The notes beneath the pieces are model-generated. The model saw nothing but the letters and a program-made list of their open reading frames with translations, had not been told where the DNA came from and did no database searches. Positions 43,741-52,465 of a DNA stretch of 64,000 nt are shown piece by piece (the first letter of the stretch is position 1; every line of letters begins with the position of its first letter). A program made the position numbers and the translations under genes. Source of the DNA: Nonomuraea soli (lineage in GTDB: Bacteria; Actinomycetota; Actinomycetes; Streptosporangiales; Streptosporangiaceae); assembly GCF_013761175.1 (NCBI RefSeq), contig NZ_JACDUR010000002.1, positions 812,816 through 876,815 on the forward strand. Reading direction: 5' to 3'.

Positions 43741-43744
<4 letters not shown>
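42956..43744 (-). CDS. livG: Branched-chain amino acid ABC ATPase LivG, system 2
   Basis: A 262-residue ATPase with Walker A GPNGAGKST, ARTFQNIALSPRLPVRDN, signature LPYGVQKRVELARALA, Walker B LLLLDEP and switch EHDMGMVM. The GTG at 43744 overlaps the LivF 2 stop; the frame open further upstream is a shadow of that gene. Confidence 0.9.
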
Positions 43745-44526
<782 letters not shown>

Positions 44527-44604
44527 TCACTGTCCTCCCATGCGGGCTCACCCAAACCTCTGACGTGCGCCGTCGTCCAGATGCCCGGCGCAAGTCGGGC
44601 GCGT

Positions 44605-44633
44605 TGCACAACGGGCGGCGCGCCCGTTGTGCA
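44605..44633. promoter_or_regulatory. 29-bp perfect palindrome between liv operon and PucR regulator
   Basis: TGCACAACGGGCG and CGCCCGTTGTGCA are perfect 13-bp inverted arms around a 3-base centre. The site lies 78 bp from the LivF start and 72 bp from the regulator start, in the middle of the divergent gap. It is the obvious binding site for the regulator, able to control both directions. Confidence 0.75.
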
Positions 44634-44705
44634 CCCGCACAGGCCCAGGTCACAAATCGCTACAGAGCCTTGTTCTAGACAAATGGTCGGTGGCAACCTC
44701 GGGGA

Positions 44706-45908
44706 ATGCGCCCTCATTCGTTCGTGGACGAGGACGTCCGCCAGACGTTGCGAACCGCCGCCAGCGCCTTGCTCGACCACCACCTGACCCGGCTGACCGA
44801 CGACCTGGTCGACCGGGTACGGCAGGCCGACGAGGTGTACTGCGCGTACGTCTCCTACGAGGACCACTGGAGCAGCACCCGCGAGGGTGTGCGCCAGGGA
44901 CTCGCGGCGATCCTGCAGGAACCCTCCGAGCGCCGTGACCTGGTCTTCACCGCGGCCATGGCGCAACGCAGGGCCGAGCAGGGACTGCCGCTGGACTCGC
45001 TGTTACGCATGTACCGCATCGCCGGCCAGGTCACCTGGACGGCCATGGTGGAGTACACGGAACGCGAGTTCCCCGACCGGCTCGGCGTGCTGGTGCGCGC
45101 CGCGGGCCACGTCTGGCACGCGATCGACAGGCAGTGCATGGTGACGTGCGACACCTACAGCAGGCGGGAGCAGGAGATCCTGGGCCGCAGCAAGGAGCGG
45201 ATCGACGCTATCCTCGACGCGTTGCTCGACGGCACCGCTGACGCCGGAGTCGTGCGGACCGCAGCCGCCTCGCTCGACCTGCCCGAGCGCGGCCGCTACG
45301 CCGTCGTCACCGTGCGCTTCCCCGGCTACCGCCACCAGGACGACGTGCGCCTTCCCGGCTCGCTCGGCGGCGCCCGGCTGCTGTGGCGCATGCGCGCCGG
45401 TCACGAGGTGGCCGTGGCCGCCCTCGGCGAGGTCACCCTCGACGAGCTGTGCCAGGAGCTGAGCCTCATCGTCAGCGGCGTCGGCGGCGTCAGCCCGGTC
45501 GTCGGCGGCCTGGCCGAGCTGGGCGGCGCCCACGAACTGGCCACCCTGGCCATGCGCACCTGCCTCGACGGCGGGCCCGAACTCGCCAGGCTCGACGCGC
45601 GCATCCCCGCCGTCCTGGTCATCACCCAGCCCGACCTGGCCGGGCACCTGGTCTCCGGGACCCTCGGCCCGCTGCTCTCCCTCGACGCCGCCGACCGCGA
45701 CCTGCTGCTGACCACCCTGGAGACCTGGATGGCCTGCGACGGCTCGGCCGCCAGGGCTGCCAGACGCCTGTTCTGCCACCGCAACACGATCATCAACAGG
45801 GTGCGCAGGATCGAGCAGCTCACCGGGCGCTCGCTGGCCCGCCCGCGCGACATCGTCGACATCGCGCTGGCCCTCGAAGCGGTGCGGCGGCTGCCGGAAA
45901 CCACCTGA
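44706..45908 (+). CDS. PucR/CdaR-type transcriptional regulator
   Basis: A 400-residue regulator. The C-terminal 60 residues are the PucR helix-turn-helix (ACDGSAARAARRLFCHRNTI, then NRVRRIEQLTGR). The N-terminal helical half resembles the RsbRD-like sensor domains found with it in actinomycetes. PucR-like proteins control purine, polyol and amino acid catabolism. Divergence from the double liv operon suggests it responds to a transported ligand. Confidence 0.9.
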   Translation: MRPHSFVDEDVRQTLRTAASALLDHHLTRLTDDLVDRVRQADEVYCAYVSYEDHWSSTREGVRQGLAAILQEPSERRDLVFTAAMAQRRAEQGLPLDSLLRMYRIAGQVTWTAMVEYTEREFPDRLGVLVRAAGHVWHAIDRQCMVTCDTYSRREQEILGRSKERIDAILDALLDGTADAGVVRTAAASLDLPERGRYAVVTVRFPGYRHQDDVRLPGSLGGARLLWRMRAGHEVAVAALGEVTLDELCQELSLIVSGVGGVSPVVGGLAELGGAHELATLAMRTCLDGGPELARLDARIPAVLVITQPDLAGHLVSGTLGPLLSLDAADRDLLLTTLETWMACDGSAARAARRLFCHRNTIINRVRRIEQLTGRSLARPRDIVDIALALEAVRRLPETT

Positions 45909-45969
45909 CCAGGCATGCTCCGGCCGGTTGCGGGAAGGGCTGACCGTCACCGAGGAGGAGGGGAGCATC

Positions 45970-46449
45970 ATGACGATCATCAGCAGCCCGCTGGGTGAGG
46001 CGGAGAGCAAGCTCGCCGGCGAGGCCCTGCAGGGCACGCTGGTCGAGCTCATCGACATCTCGCTGGTCGCCAAGCAGTACCACTGGAACCTGGTCGGGCC
46101 GCGGTTCCGCTCGCTGCACCTGCAGCTGGACGAGATCGTGGCGATCAGCCGCGCGCACGCCGACACCGTCGCCGAGCGGTCGGTGGCCGTGGGCGTCAAC
46201 CCCGACGGCCGCGCCCAGACAGTGGCCTCCGTCCACGGGCCGGGCACCGGAGCGGCCGGATGGGTCGCCGACAAGGCGGTCGTCCAGGGCATGGTGAGGA
46301 TCCTGAGGGCATCCGGCGGCCGGTTGCGCGAGCGGATCTCGGCGCTGTCCGAGGCCGACCCGGTGAGCCAGGACGTGCTCATCGCGGTGGCGCGCGACCT
46401 CGACAAGCAGGCGTGGATGTTCGAGGCGCAGGCGGCCGACGCCGGCTGA
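45970..46449 (+). CDS. dps: Dps/ferritin-like DNA-protection protein
   Basis: A 159-residue mini-ferritin. The ferroxidase ligands H38, H50 and D54 keep the spacing of E. coli Dps (H51, H63, D67), in KQYHWNLVGP and FRSLHLQLDEI. It stores iron and protects DNA from peroxide in a dodecameric shell. The ATG at 45970 is chosen behind GAGGAGGGGAG; an upstream in-frame ATG at 45928 lacks one. It is followed by a weak CCCTC/GAGGG hairpin near 46451-46465. Confidence 0.92.
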   Translation: MTIISSPLGEAESKLAGEALQGTLVELIDISLVAKQYHWNLVGPRFRSLHLQLDEIVAISRAHADTVAERSVAVGVNPDGRAQTVASVHGPGTGAAGWVADKAVVQGMVRILRASGGRLRERISALSEADPVSQDVLIAVARDLDKQAWMFEAQAADAG

Positions 46450-46471
46450 CCCTCAGCCGGAGGGGGTGGGG

Positions 46472-46732
46472 CTAGGCGAGCTTCTCGAAGAAGAACTCGT
46501 GCTTGAGGAACGAGGTGTCGTACTCGTGCCCCGGGTACGGCGGGATCAGCTGCGAGGCCTGGAACAACCGCCAGCCGTCGCGCAGAGCCTCCACCCCGCT
46601 CCGGTAGGGCGGCTCGTCGCCGTCGCCCGCGGTGGGCCGGGCGGCCCCGGTGCCGTCGTAGGACGACCAGCCGACCACCGGCGCGTCGAGCGAGGAGTTG
46701 GCCAGGTAGAGGACGAGGACCTGCTGCTTCAT
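46472..46732 (-). CDS. Hypothetical 86-residue protein coupled to a PhyH-type dioxygenase
   Basis: No family recognised. The protein is soluble-looking and acidic-aromatic, with LVLYLANSSLDAPVVGWSSY near the start and PPYPGHEYDTSFLKHEFFFE at the end. Its ATG overlaps the dioxygenase stop (ATGA at 46729-46732), so the two proteins are made together; it may be a partner subunit or act in the same step. Confidence 0.7.
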   Translation of the reverse strand: MKQQVLVLYLANSSLDAPVVGWSSYDGTGAARPTAGDGDEPPYRSGVEALRDGWRLFQASQLIPPYPGHEYDTSFLKHEFFFEKLA

Positions 46733-47541
46733 ACGGCGCTCCGGAGAAGGGGGCGGTTGCTCACGCGGGTGGCCCAGTAGTCGATGTCGAAGGTCGGATC
46801 GGCGGTCATGGTGCGCCACAGGTGCACCCGGTTGTGGACCTCCAGGCGCCCGGTGGCGTGCTCGTACCAGGGGAAGCGCCGGTCGAGTTCCCGCGCCACG
46901 GCGGGGTCGCGCAGGTCGGCGGTGTCCCACAGCAGCACCTGCGGCACCGTCGGGTTGAACCGGATCTTGTACATGTAGCGCTGGACGTCGCTGTCGTTGC
47001 GCCGCCCGCCGTGCCAGATGCCGTGGTGCAGCAGCATCACGGTGCCCGCAGGGCAGGTCAGCCGTACCTGGCCGAGCAGGTTCTGGTAGCGGCCGGTGTC
47101 GCTCTCGTTGGTGCGGCGCAGGTGGCTGCCCGGGACGACCAGGGTGCCGCCCATGTCGGCCTCGACCGCGCGCGGGTAGTACATGAGCTGCACGTCGAAG
47201 GCGTCGGGCCGGACGTCGATGATCGCGTCGCCGTGGAGCGGCTGGGCCTCGCCGCCGCGCGGCCGGCGCACGTGCACGGCGTGGTGGTCGACGGTGGCGC
47301 CCGGTCCCACCAGGCCGCGCAGCGCCCCGGCGACCTCGGGCACCTCCAGCAGGTCGCGGGTGAAGCCGCCGGTGGGGAAGGCGTCCTCGATCGGCGTGCC
47401 GTACGGGACGGCGGGCAGGCCCGCCTCCAGCACGCCGATCGCGCGGTCGTTGAGCTCGTCGGGGACGACGGCGTCGAGGCGCAGGTAGCCTGCCGCCACG
47501 AAGCGCGCCACCTGGACTGAAGTCAGGGAAGTGGTTGGCAC
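46729..47541 (-). CDS. Phytanoyl-CoA dioxygenase-family Fe(II)/2-oxoglutarate oxygenase
   Basis: A 270-residue non-haem oxygenase. The iron-binding triad is visible as H103 and D105 (LHGDAI) and H177 (HHGIWHGG). The family hydroxylates small molecules in primary and specialised metabolism; sequence does not give the substrate. It is divergent from an AraC regulator (55-bp gap), which probably controls it, and overlaps the small gene that follows. Confidence 0.88.
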   Translation of the reverse strand: MPTTSLTSVQVARFVAAGYLRLDAVVPDELNDRAIGVLEAGLPAVPYGTPIEDAFPTGGFTRDLLEVPEVAGALRGLVGPGATVDHHAVHVRRPRGGEAQPLHGDAIIDVRPDAFDVQLMYYPRAVEADMGGTLVVPGSHLRRTNESDTGRYQNLLGQVRLTCPAGTVMLLHHGIWHGGRRNDSDVQRYMYKIRFNPTVPQVLLWDTADLRDPAVARELDRRFPWYEHATGRLEVHNRVHLWRTMTADPTFDIDYWATRVSNRPLLRSAV

Positions 47542-47596
47542 GCGTCCGACGCTACGGCCCTGCGGTTCCCCTGAAATGGGATGAAATCATCAGACG

Positions 47597-48355
47597 GTGG
47601 TTGATTTTCACCAGGTGACCCTGCCCCTGTCGGAACCCCCCGACGTCGCCAGCGCCGGGATCGGCGTGCACGGCGTCGCCCGGCCCCACGACGTCTTCCG
47701 CCTGCCGGACCTGTGGCAACTGCACCTGTACGGCTACGCGGCCCGCCTGGTCGTCGGGGGAGCCGAGCACCTCATCAGGCCGGGACGGCTCAGCCTCATC
47801 CCGCCGGGAGCCGAGGTGCACTACCACTACACCGGCCGGTCGCAGCACCTGTACGCCCACTTCCGCCTGCCGGGCGCCCAGGAGCGGCGCACCGTCCCCG
47901 TCATGCGCGACACCGGCGACCACGCGCCCGCCATCGCCGCCGCCCTGCGCACCGCCGTCACCGCCGGCCCCGCCCGCATGTCGGCCGAGGTGTGGAGCGT
48001 GTTGTGGCGGGTGGCCGACCTGCCCCAGGCCGAACGCCCGCACGCGGTGATCGCGGCGGCCACGGAGCACATCGAGGCCAACCTGGCCGCCCCGCTCACC
48101 GTCCCCGACATCGCCCGCGCCGCCGGGGTATCGCACAACCACCTCACCCGCCTGTTCCGCGCCCAGACCGGCGACACCGTCGTCGGCTACCTGCGCCGCC
48201 GACGGCTGACGCGCGCCCTGCACCTGCTGCGCGAGTCGACGCTGGCCATCCCCGCCATCGCCGCCCAGGTCGGCATCCCCGACCTCCAGGCCTTCAACAA
48301 GGCGTGCCGTCGTGAGTTCGGCTCGTCGCCGCGTGCGCTTAGATACGACGCATGA
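47597..48355 (+). CDS. AraC-family regulator
   Basis: A 252-residue regulator from GTG at 47597. An N-terminal cupin-like sensor domain (LIRPGRLSLIPPGAEVHYHY) is followed by two helix-turn-helix motifs (TVPDIARAAGVSHNHLTRLF and AIPAIAAQVGIPDLQAFNK). Placement opposite the dioxygenase gene suggests it controls that operon. Its stop overlaps the next start (ATGA). Confidence 0.9.
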   Translation: MVDFHQVTLPLSEPPDVASAGIGVHGVARPHDVFRLPDLWQLHLYGYAARLVVGGAEHLIRPGRLSLIPPGAEVHYHYTGRSQHLYAHFRLPGAQERRTVPVMRDTGDHAPAIAAALRTAVTAGPARMSAEVWSVLWRVADLPQAERPHAVIAAATEHIEANLAAPLTVPDIARAAGVSHNHLTRLFRAQTGDTVVGYLRRRRLTRALHLLRESTLAIPAIAAQVGIPDLQAFNKACRREFGSSPRALRYDA

Positions 48356-48702
48356 CTCAGCACCTGGGCGTCGTCCCGTCCGTGTTCGCCGTCGAGCACC
48401 TGCCGCACGCCACCTTCCCTGAGGACGACGAGTGGATCGCCCTGGTGCGCGCGCCCGAGGGCCTCACGGTGGTGCGCGAGACGTGGCCGACCGGTTCGGG
48501 CGAGCGCTGGGTCGGCCTGTACGGCAAGGCGGCCAAGCACAACGTGCGCGCCCTGGCCGACATCGTCGCGCCGCTCGCCGACGCCGAGATCGCGGTCTTC
48601 GCGGCCTCGACGTTCCACGCCGACCTCGTCCTGGTGCCGGAGCACCGGCTGAAGGAGGCGGTCGCGGCGCTGGAGGCCGAAGGGCATCGCGTCGATATGT
48701 AA
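48352..48702 (+). CDS. ACT-domain protein (ACT_7 type)
   Basis: A 116-residue protein made almost wholly of tandem ACT-like folds: EWIALVRAPEGLTVVRE and DAEIAVFAASTFHADLVLV match ACT_7/CASTOR-like proteins. These bind amino acids, but small bacterial members are mostly uncharacterised. Overlap with the AraC gene suggests co-expression. Confidence 0.8.
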   Translation: MTQHLGVVPSVFAVEHLPHATFPEDDEWIALVRAPEGLTVVRETWPTGSGERWVGLYGKAAKHNVRALADIVAPLADAEIAVFAASTFHADLVLVPEHRLKEAVAALEAEGHRVDM

Positions 48703-48713
48703 AGCTAGGGACC

Positions 48714-49337
48714 ATGATCCCCCGTATCCGGGCGGCAGGAGCCGCCGCACTCAGCGTCCTGGTCATCCCCCTCGCACCCTCCTCGGCCGAGGCGGCGCCG
48801 AAGTCGGAGACCCAGGCCCGTCGCATGCTGGCGCAGCTGAAGGTGGCCAGGGCCCTGTCGATTCGCGGCTACAGCCACAAGCGGTTCCAGCCCCGCTGGG
48901 CCCATCACAAGGGCAGGTGTGACACGCGCGAGGTGGTGCTGGCCAGGGACGGCAAGGGGGTCAGGCGCAACTCCTCCTGCCACCCGGTCAGAGGACGCTG
49001 GTACAGCCCCTACGACGGCAAGTGGCTCAGGAGCGAGCGCCATGTCGACGTCGATCACGTGGTGCCGCTGGCCTACGCGTGGCGTTCCGGGGCCAAACGC
49101 TGGAGCCAGGCCAAGCGGCGTGCCTTCGCCAACGACCTGTGGCGCCCCGAGCTGAAGGCGGTCAGCCACTCGGTGAACATCGCCAAGGGCGGCCAGGGCC
49201 CGCAGAGCTGGCGCCCGCCGCGGCGCGCCTACTGGTGCAGGTACGCCATCTCGTGGATCACGGTCAAGCACCACTACAAGCTGTTCGTCACCCGCGGCGA
49301 GCGCACCGCGTTGCTGAACATGCTGCGCACCTGCTGA
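48714..49337 (+). CDS. Secreted HNH-type nuclease (DUF1524 family)
   Basis: A 207-residue protein. A signal peptide (hydrophobic core about 8-22, probable cleavage after SSAEA) precedes a DUF1524/GmrSD-C-like nuclease domain with D114-H115 in VDVDHVVPLAYAW and a later NDLWRP...VNIAKGG block holding the metal-ligand asparagines. Four cysteines may form disulfides outside the cell. It likely degrades extracellular nucleic acid. Confidence 0.85.
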   Translation: MIPRIRAAGAAALSVLVIPLAPSSAEAAPKSETQARRMLAQLKVARALSIRGYSHKRFQPRWAHHKGRCDTREVVLARDGKGVRRNSSCHPVRGRWYSPYDGKWLRSERHVDVDHVVPLAYAWRSGAKRWSQAKRRAFANDLWRPELKAVSHSVNIAKGGQGPQSWRPPRRAYWCRYAISWITVKHHYKLFVTRGERTALLNMLRTC

Positions 49338-49400
49338 TGTGAGGGCACCGTTACGGCCGGCACACACCCGGGACACGCGGGGGAAACGGGGCGGCGTTAC

Positions 49401-49422
49401 TTATCTGTCAATCGACAGAAAT
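49401..49422. promoter_or_regulatory. TetR operator candidate 1 (permease promoter)
   Basis: TCTGTC-AATC-GACAGA is an inverted repeat within TTAT...AAAT flanks, 20 bp before the permease ATG. It matches the site at 51648-51669 at 18 of 22 positions by eye, so the same regulator should bind both. Confidence 0.7.
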
Positions 49423-49442
49423 TGCCTCCCCGGGGAGACCCC

Positions 49443-50984
49443 ATGGCGACCGCACCCCCCATCGACCAGAGCGTCCTCGAGCAGTTCGGCTACCGGCAGG
49501 AGCTGCGCCGCAGCATGGGGCGCTACGCCTCCTTCGCCGCCGGCTTCTCCTTCATCTCGGTCCTGACCACGGTCTTCCAGTTCTTCGCCCTCGGCTACTC
49601 CTTCGGCGGTCCCGCCTTCTTCTGGACCTGGCCGCTGGTCCTGGCCGGGCAGCTGACGGTGGCCCTGTGCTTCGCGGAGCTGGCGGCGCGTTACCCGATC
49701 TCCGGGGCGATCTACCAGTGGTCGACCCGGATGGGCACCGCGGCCGTCGGCTGGTTCGCCGGCTGGATCATGGTGCTCGGCCAGGTCGTGGTGATCGCGG
49801 CGGCCGCTCTGGCCCTGCAGGTCGTGCTCCCGGCGATCTGGCCGGGCTTCCAGCTGATCGGCACCGACCCCTCGCCCGTCTCGGCGGACGGCGCGGCCAA
49901 CGCCGCGCTGTTCGGGGTCATCCTGCTGGCCGCCACGACCGTGATCAACATGCTCGACAACCGGATCATGGCCAGGATCAACGTCGTCGGCGTCACCGCC
50001 GAGATCATCGGCGCCGTCCTCATCGTCGTGCTGCTGCTCACGCATGCCGACCGCACGCCCACGATCACCTTCGAGACGGGCATGCCGGGCAGCGCCTTCG
50101 CCGCCCTGCTGGTCGCCGCGTTCGCCGCCGCCTACGTGCTCATCGGCTTCGACAGCGCGGGCGAGCTCAGCGAGGAGACCCGCAAGCCCTCCGCGGTCGC
50201 GCCGCGCACGATCCTCACCGCGCTCGGCGCGGCAGGCCTGCTCGCGTGCCTGATCGTCTTCGCCGCGCTGCTGGCGGCGCCCAGCCTCACCGACGGGCGC
50301 CTGGCCACCGAGGGCCTGTCGTACGTGCTGACGAGCACCCTCGGCGACGGAGTCGGCAAGCTCCTGCTGGTGGACGTGGTGGTGGCCATCTGTGTGGCGA
50401 CGCTGGCGATCCAGACCGCCGCGACCCGCATGCTCTTCTCGATGGCACGCGACGGCGTCGTGCCCTTCTCCGCGCGCCTGGCCAGGGTCTCGCCCCGCAC
50501 CGGCATGCCGGCCGGGCCCGCGCTGGTCACCGGCGTGCTCGCGGCCGTCATCGTGGCGATCAACTTCGTCTCGCCCGACGCCTTCCTGGCCGTCGGCACC
50601 ACCTGCATCGTCGCCCTCTACATCGCCTACGCCCTGGTCACCGGGCCGCTGCTCTTCCAGCGCCTGAAGGGCTCGTGGAAGGGCGGCGCCCCGGCCGGGA
50701 CCGACGAGAACGGCAGGCCGCTGTTCTCGCTGGGCCGCTGGGGGCTGCCGGTCAACGTGCTGGCCGTGCTGTACGGCGTCGGCATGGCCGTCAACCTCGC
50801 CTGGCCGCGGGCGGAGGTCTACGCGCCGGCCAGCGGCGAGTGGTACTTCCAGTGGTTCACCGTGCTGTTCCTCGCGGTGGCGGTGGGGGCGGGCCTGCTC
50901 TACCGGTGGTCAGCCGCCAAGAAGCGCGCGGCCCAGCTTCCGGAAGTCGGCCAGGTCGTCCTCACCGACGCCGCCAACGCGTAG
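49443..50984 (+). CDS. APC-family permease of the urea catabolism locus
   Basis: A 513-residue transporter with about twelve membrane helices, APC superfamily. It has the amino-acid/GABA permease features FSFISVLTTVFQFFALGYSF, GFDSAGELSEETRKPS and MLFSMARDGVVPF. Its nearest functional relatives are permeases encoded with urea carboxylase genes, so uptake of urea, a guanidine or a related nitrogen compound is likely. The ATG at 49443 follows GGGGAGA. The last 75 bp overlap the 3' end of the converging TetR gene. Confidence 0.88.
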   Translation: MATAPPIDQSVLEQFGYRQELRRSMGRYASFAAGFSFISVLTTVFQFFALGYSFGGPAFFWTWPLVLAGQLTVALCFAELAARYPISGAIYQWSTRMGTAAVGWFAGWIMVLGQVVVIAAAALALQVVLPAIWPGFQLIGTDPSPVSADGAANAALFGVILLAATTVINMLDNRIMARINVVGVTAEIIGAVLIVVLLLTHADRTPTITFETGMPGSAFAALLVAAFAAAYVLIGFDSAGELSEETRKPSAVAPRTILTALGAAGLLACLIVFAALLAAPSLTDGRLATEGLSYVLTSTLGDGVGKLLLVDVVVAICVATLAIQTAATRMLFSMARDGVVPFSARLARVSPRTGMPAGPALVTGVLAAVIVAINFVSPDAFLAVGTTCIVALYIAYALVTGPLLFQRLKGSWKGGAPAGTDENGRPLFSLGRWGLPVNVLAVLYGVGMAVNLAWPRAEVYAPASGEWYFQWFTVLFLAVAVGAGLLYRWSAAKKRAAQLPEVGQVVLTDAANA

Positions 50985-51548
50985 GGCGGCGTCCGCGATC
51001 GCCTCCGCCATCGGCTCGACCGCGACGGCGGAGGTGTTCCTGCGGATCAGGATGACGCTCTCCACCACGGAGAAGACCAGCTCGGCCCGGAGCCGGTCGG
51101 AGGTGATGGGCGCGAGCAGGTCGGAGTAGGCCTGCTTGAGCGCCGCCCGCAACGCCTGGAACTCCTCGAACCGGTCGGCCTCCGGCAGGAGGTACAGCGC
51201 CCCCAGATTGTGCGCGCCCGAGCACAGCAGCGCCGCGTCGCGGCAGGCCAGCGCCCACAGCCGTGCCCCGGCAGGCGCCTCGGAGGGGGCCAGGAGGCGG
51301 GCGGCCTCCAGCGAGGGGCGCACCGTGCTCTCCAGCAGCTCGGCGAGGAGCGCCTCCTTGCCCGCGAAGTAGTGGTACATCGTCGCCTGCCGGATCCCGG
51401 CCCGTTGCGCGACCTCGCGCGTGGTGGTGGCGCTGTAGCCGTTGACGGTGAACAGCTCGGCGGCGGCGGCCAGCAACTCCTCGCGGGCCGACAGCCCGGT
51501 GTCGGGACGCGCGACCGCCCTGGGCCGTCCGACCCCTCGTCTGCTCAC
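50910..51548 (-). CDS. TetR-family regulator of the urea carboxylase locus
   Basis: A 212-residue repressor. The helix-turn-helix lies at about residues 25-68 (TTREVAQRAGIRQATMYHYF). The gene is divergent from the urea carboxylase operon across a 134-bp gap with a 22-bp palindrome and converges on the permease, whose promoter has the same palindrome. That makes it the likely repressor of all three units. Confidence 0.9.
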   Translation of the reverse strand: MSRRGVGRPRAVARPDTGLSAREELLAAAAELFTVNGYSATTTREVAQRAGIRQATMYHYFAGKEALLAELLESTVRPSLEAARLLAPSEAPAGARLWALACRDAALLCSGAHNLGALYLLPEADRFEEFQALRAALKQAYSDLLAPITSDRLRAELVFSVVESVILIRRNTSAVAVEPMAEAIADAALRVGGVGEDDLADFRKLGRALLGG

Positions 51549-51647
51549 CAGCCGATCCTTTCACAGGGCCGGGACCCGGCCGGACGGTGAGCTTTCGGTC
51601 ACACGGCGGAAACCTGGGCGCGCACCGGGGGAAACGTCCGCCTCCTA

Positions 51648-51669
51648 ATTTCTGTCGTGCGACAGAAAT
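51648..51669. promoter_or_regulatory. TetR operator candidate 2 (urea carboxylase promoter)
   Basis: ATTTCTGTCG and CGACAGAAAT form a perfect 10-bp inverted repeat around TG. It is 13 bp before the first operon ATG, next to its GAGGAGG ribosome site, and serves the divergent TetR gene as well. Confidence 0.75.
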
Positions 51670-51682
51670 AGAGGAGGAGCCG

Positions 51683-52465
51683 ATGGCGACAGCCACGACG
51701 CACGGCGCGCGCGAGCACGCCCGCGCCCAGGAGGGCACGACCGTCCCCGCCATGCCGCACATCCCCGCCCCCGAGGGCCAGACCTGGTCGGAAACGGTGG
51801 CGGGCGGCGGCTACACGCATCGCGCCCTGACCAGGGGCACGGAGCTGACCCTGACCGATGTCACCGGCGACGCCTGCGCCCACCTGCTGCTGTACGTGAC
51901 CGGCCGCCCCTGGGAACGGCTCAACGTCGCCGACACCGTCAAGGTGCTCTGGAACGCCTACCCGGGCGCGGGCCACCTGCTGCTGTCGGACCAGGGCCGG
52001 GTCCTGGCCACGATCCTGGAGTCGAGCGCCCCCGCCGACACCATGTGCGGAGCCTCCACGCTGCTCCGCAACACCGAGCGATACGGCGACGGCGCCCCGC
52101 ACGGCGCCTCGCCCGCCGGGCGTGAGCTGTTCAAGCTGGCCGCCGCCAAGCACGGCCTGGAGCCGCGCGACCTGCCGCCGTCGATCTCCTTCTTCCAGGG
52201 GGTGCGCGTCGACCCGGCCGACGGGCGCCTGGAGTTCACCGGCTCGGCCGGCCCCGGCGCCGCGGTGACGCTCCGCATGGAGATGCCGGTGACCGTCCTC
52301 ATCGCCAACACCCCCCACCCCGTCGACCCCCGCCCCTCCTACACGTGCGGCCTCCTGGACGTGACAGCCCGCCAGGGGACGCCCACCGGACCCGGCGACC
52401 CCCTCTGGAACGCCACCCCCGAAGGACGCCGCGCCTTCGAGAACACCGCCGAGGTGACCCGCTGA
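51683..52465 (+). CDS. Urea carboxylase-associated protein 1 (DUF1989)
   Basis: A 260-residue protein of the urea-amidolyase-associated family (DUF1989). LTLTDVTGDACAHLLLYV and a Cys in DTMCGASTLLRN are conserved; the fold is thought to bind metal. Related proteins in urea carboxylase operons elsewhere are subunits of a carboxyguanidine deiminase, so the true substrate here may be guanidine. First gene of the operon; its ATG at 51683 follows GAGGAGG. Confidence 0.9.
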   Translation: MATATTHGAREHARAQEGTTVPAMPHIPAPEGQTWSETVAGGGYTHRALTRGTELTLTDVTGDACAHLLLYVTGRPWERLNVADTVKVLWNAYPGAGHLLLSDQGRVLATILESSAPADTMCGASTLLRNTERYGDGAPHGASPAGRELFKLAAAKHGLEPRDLPPSISFFQGVRVDPADGRLEFTGSAGPGAAVTLRMEMPVTVLIANTPHPVDPRPSYTCGLLDVTARQGTPTGPGDPLWNATPEGRRAFENTAEVTR

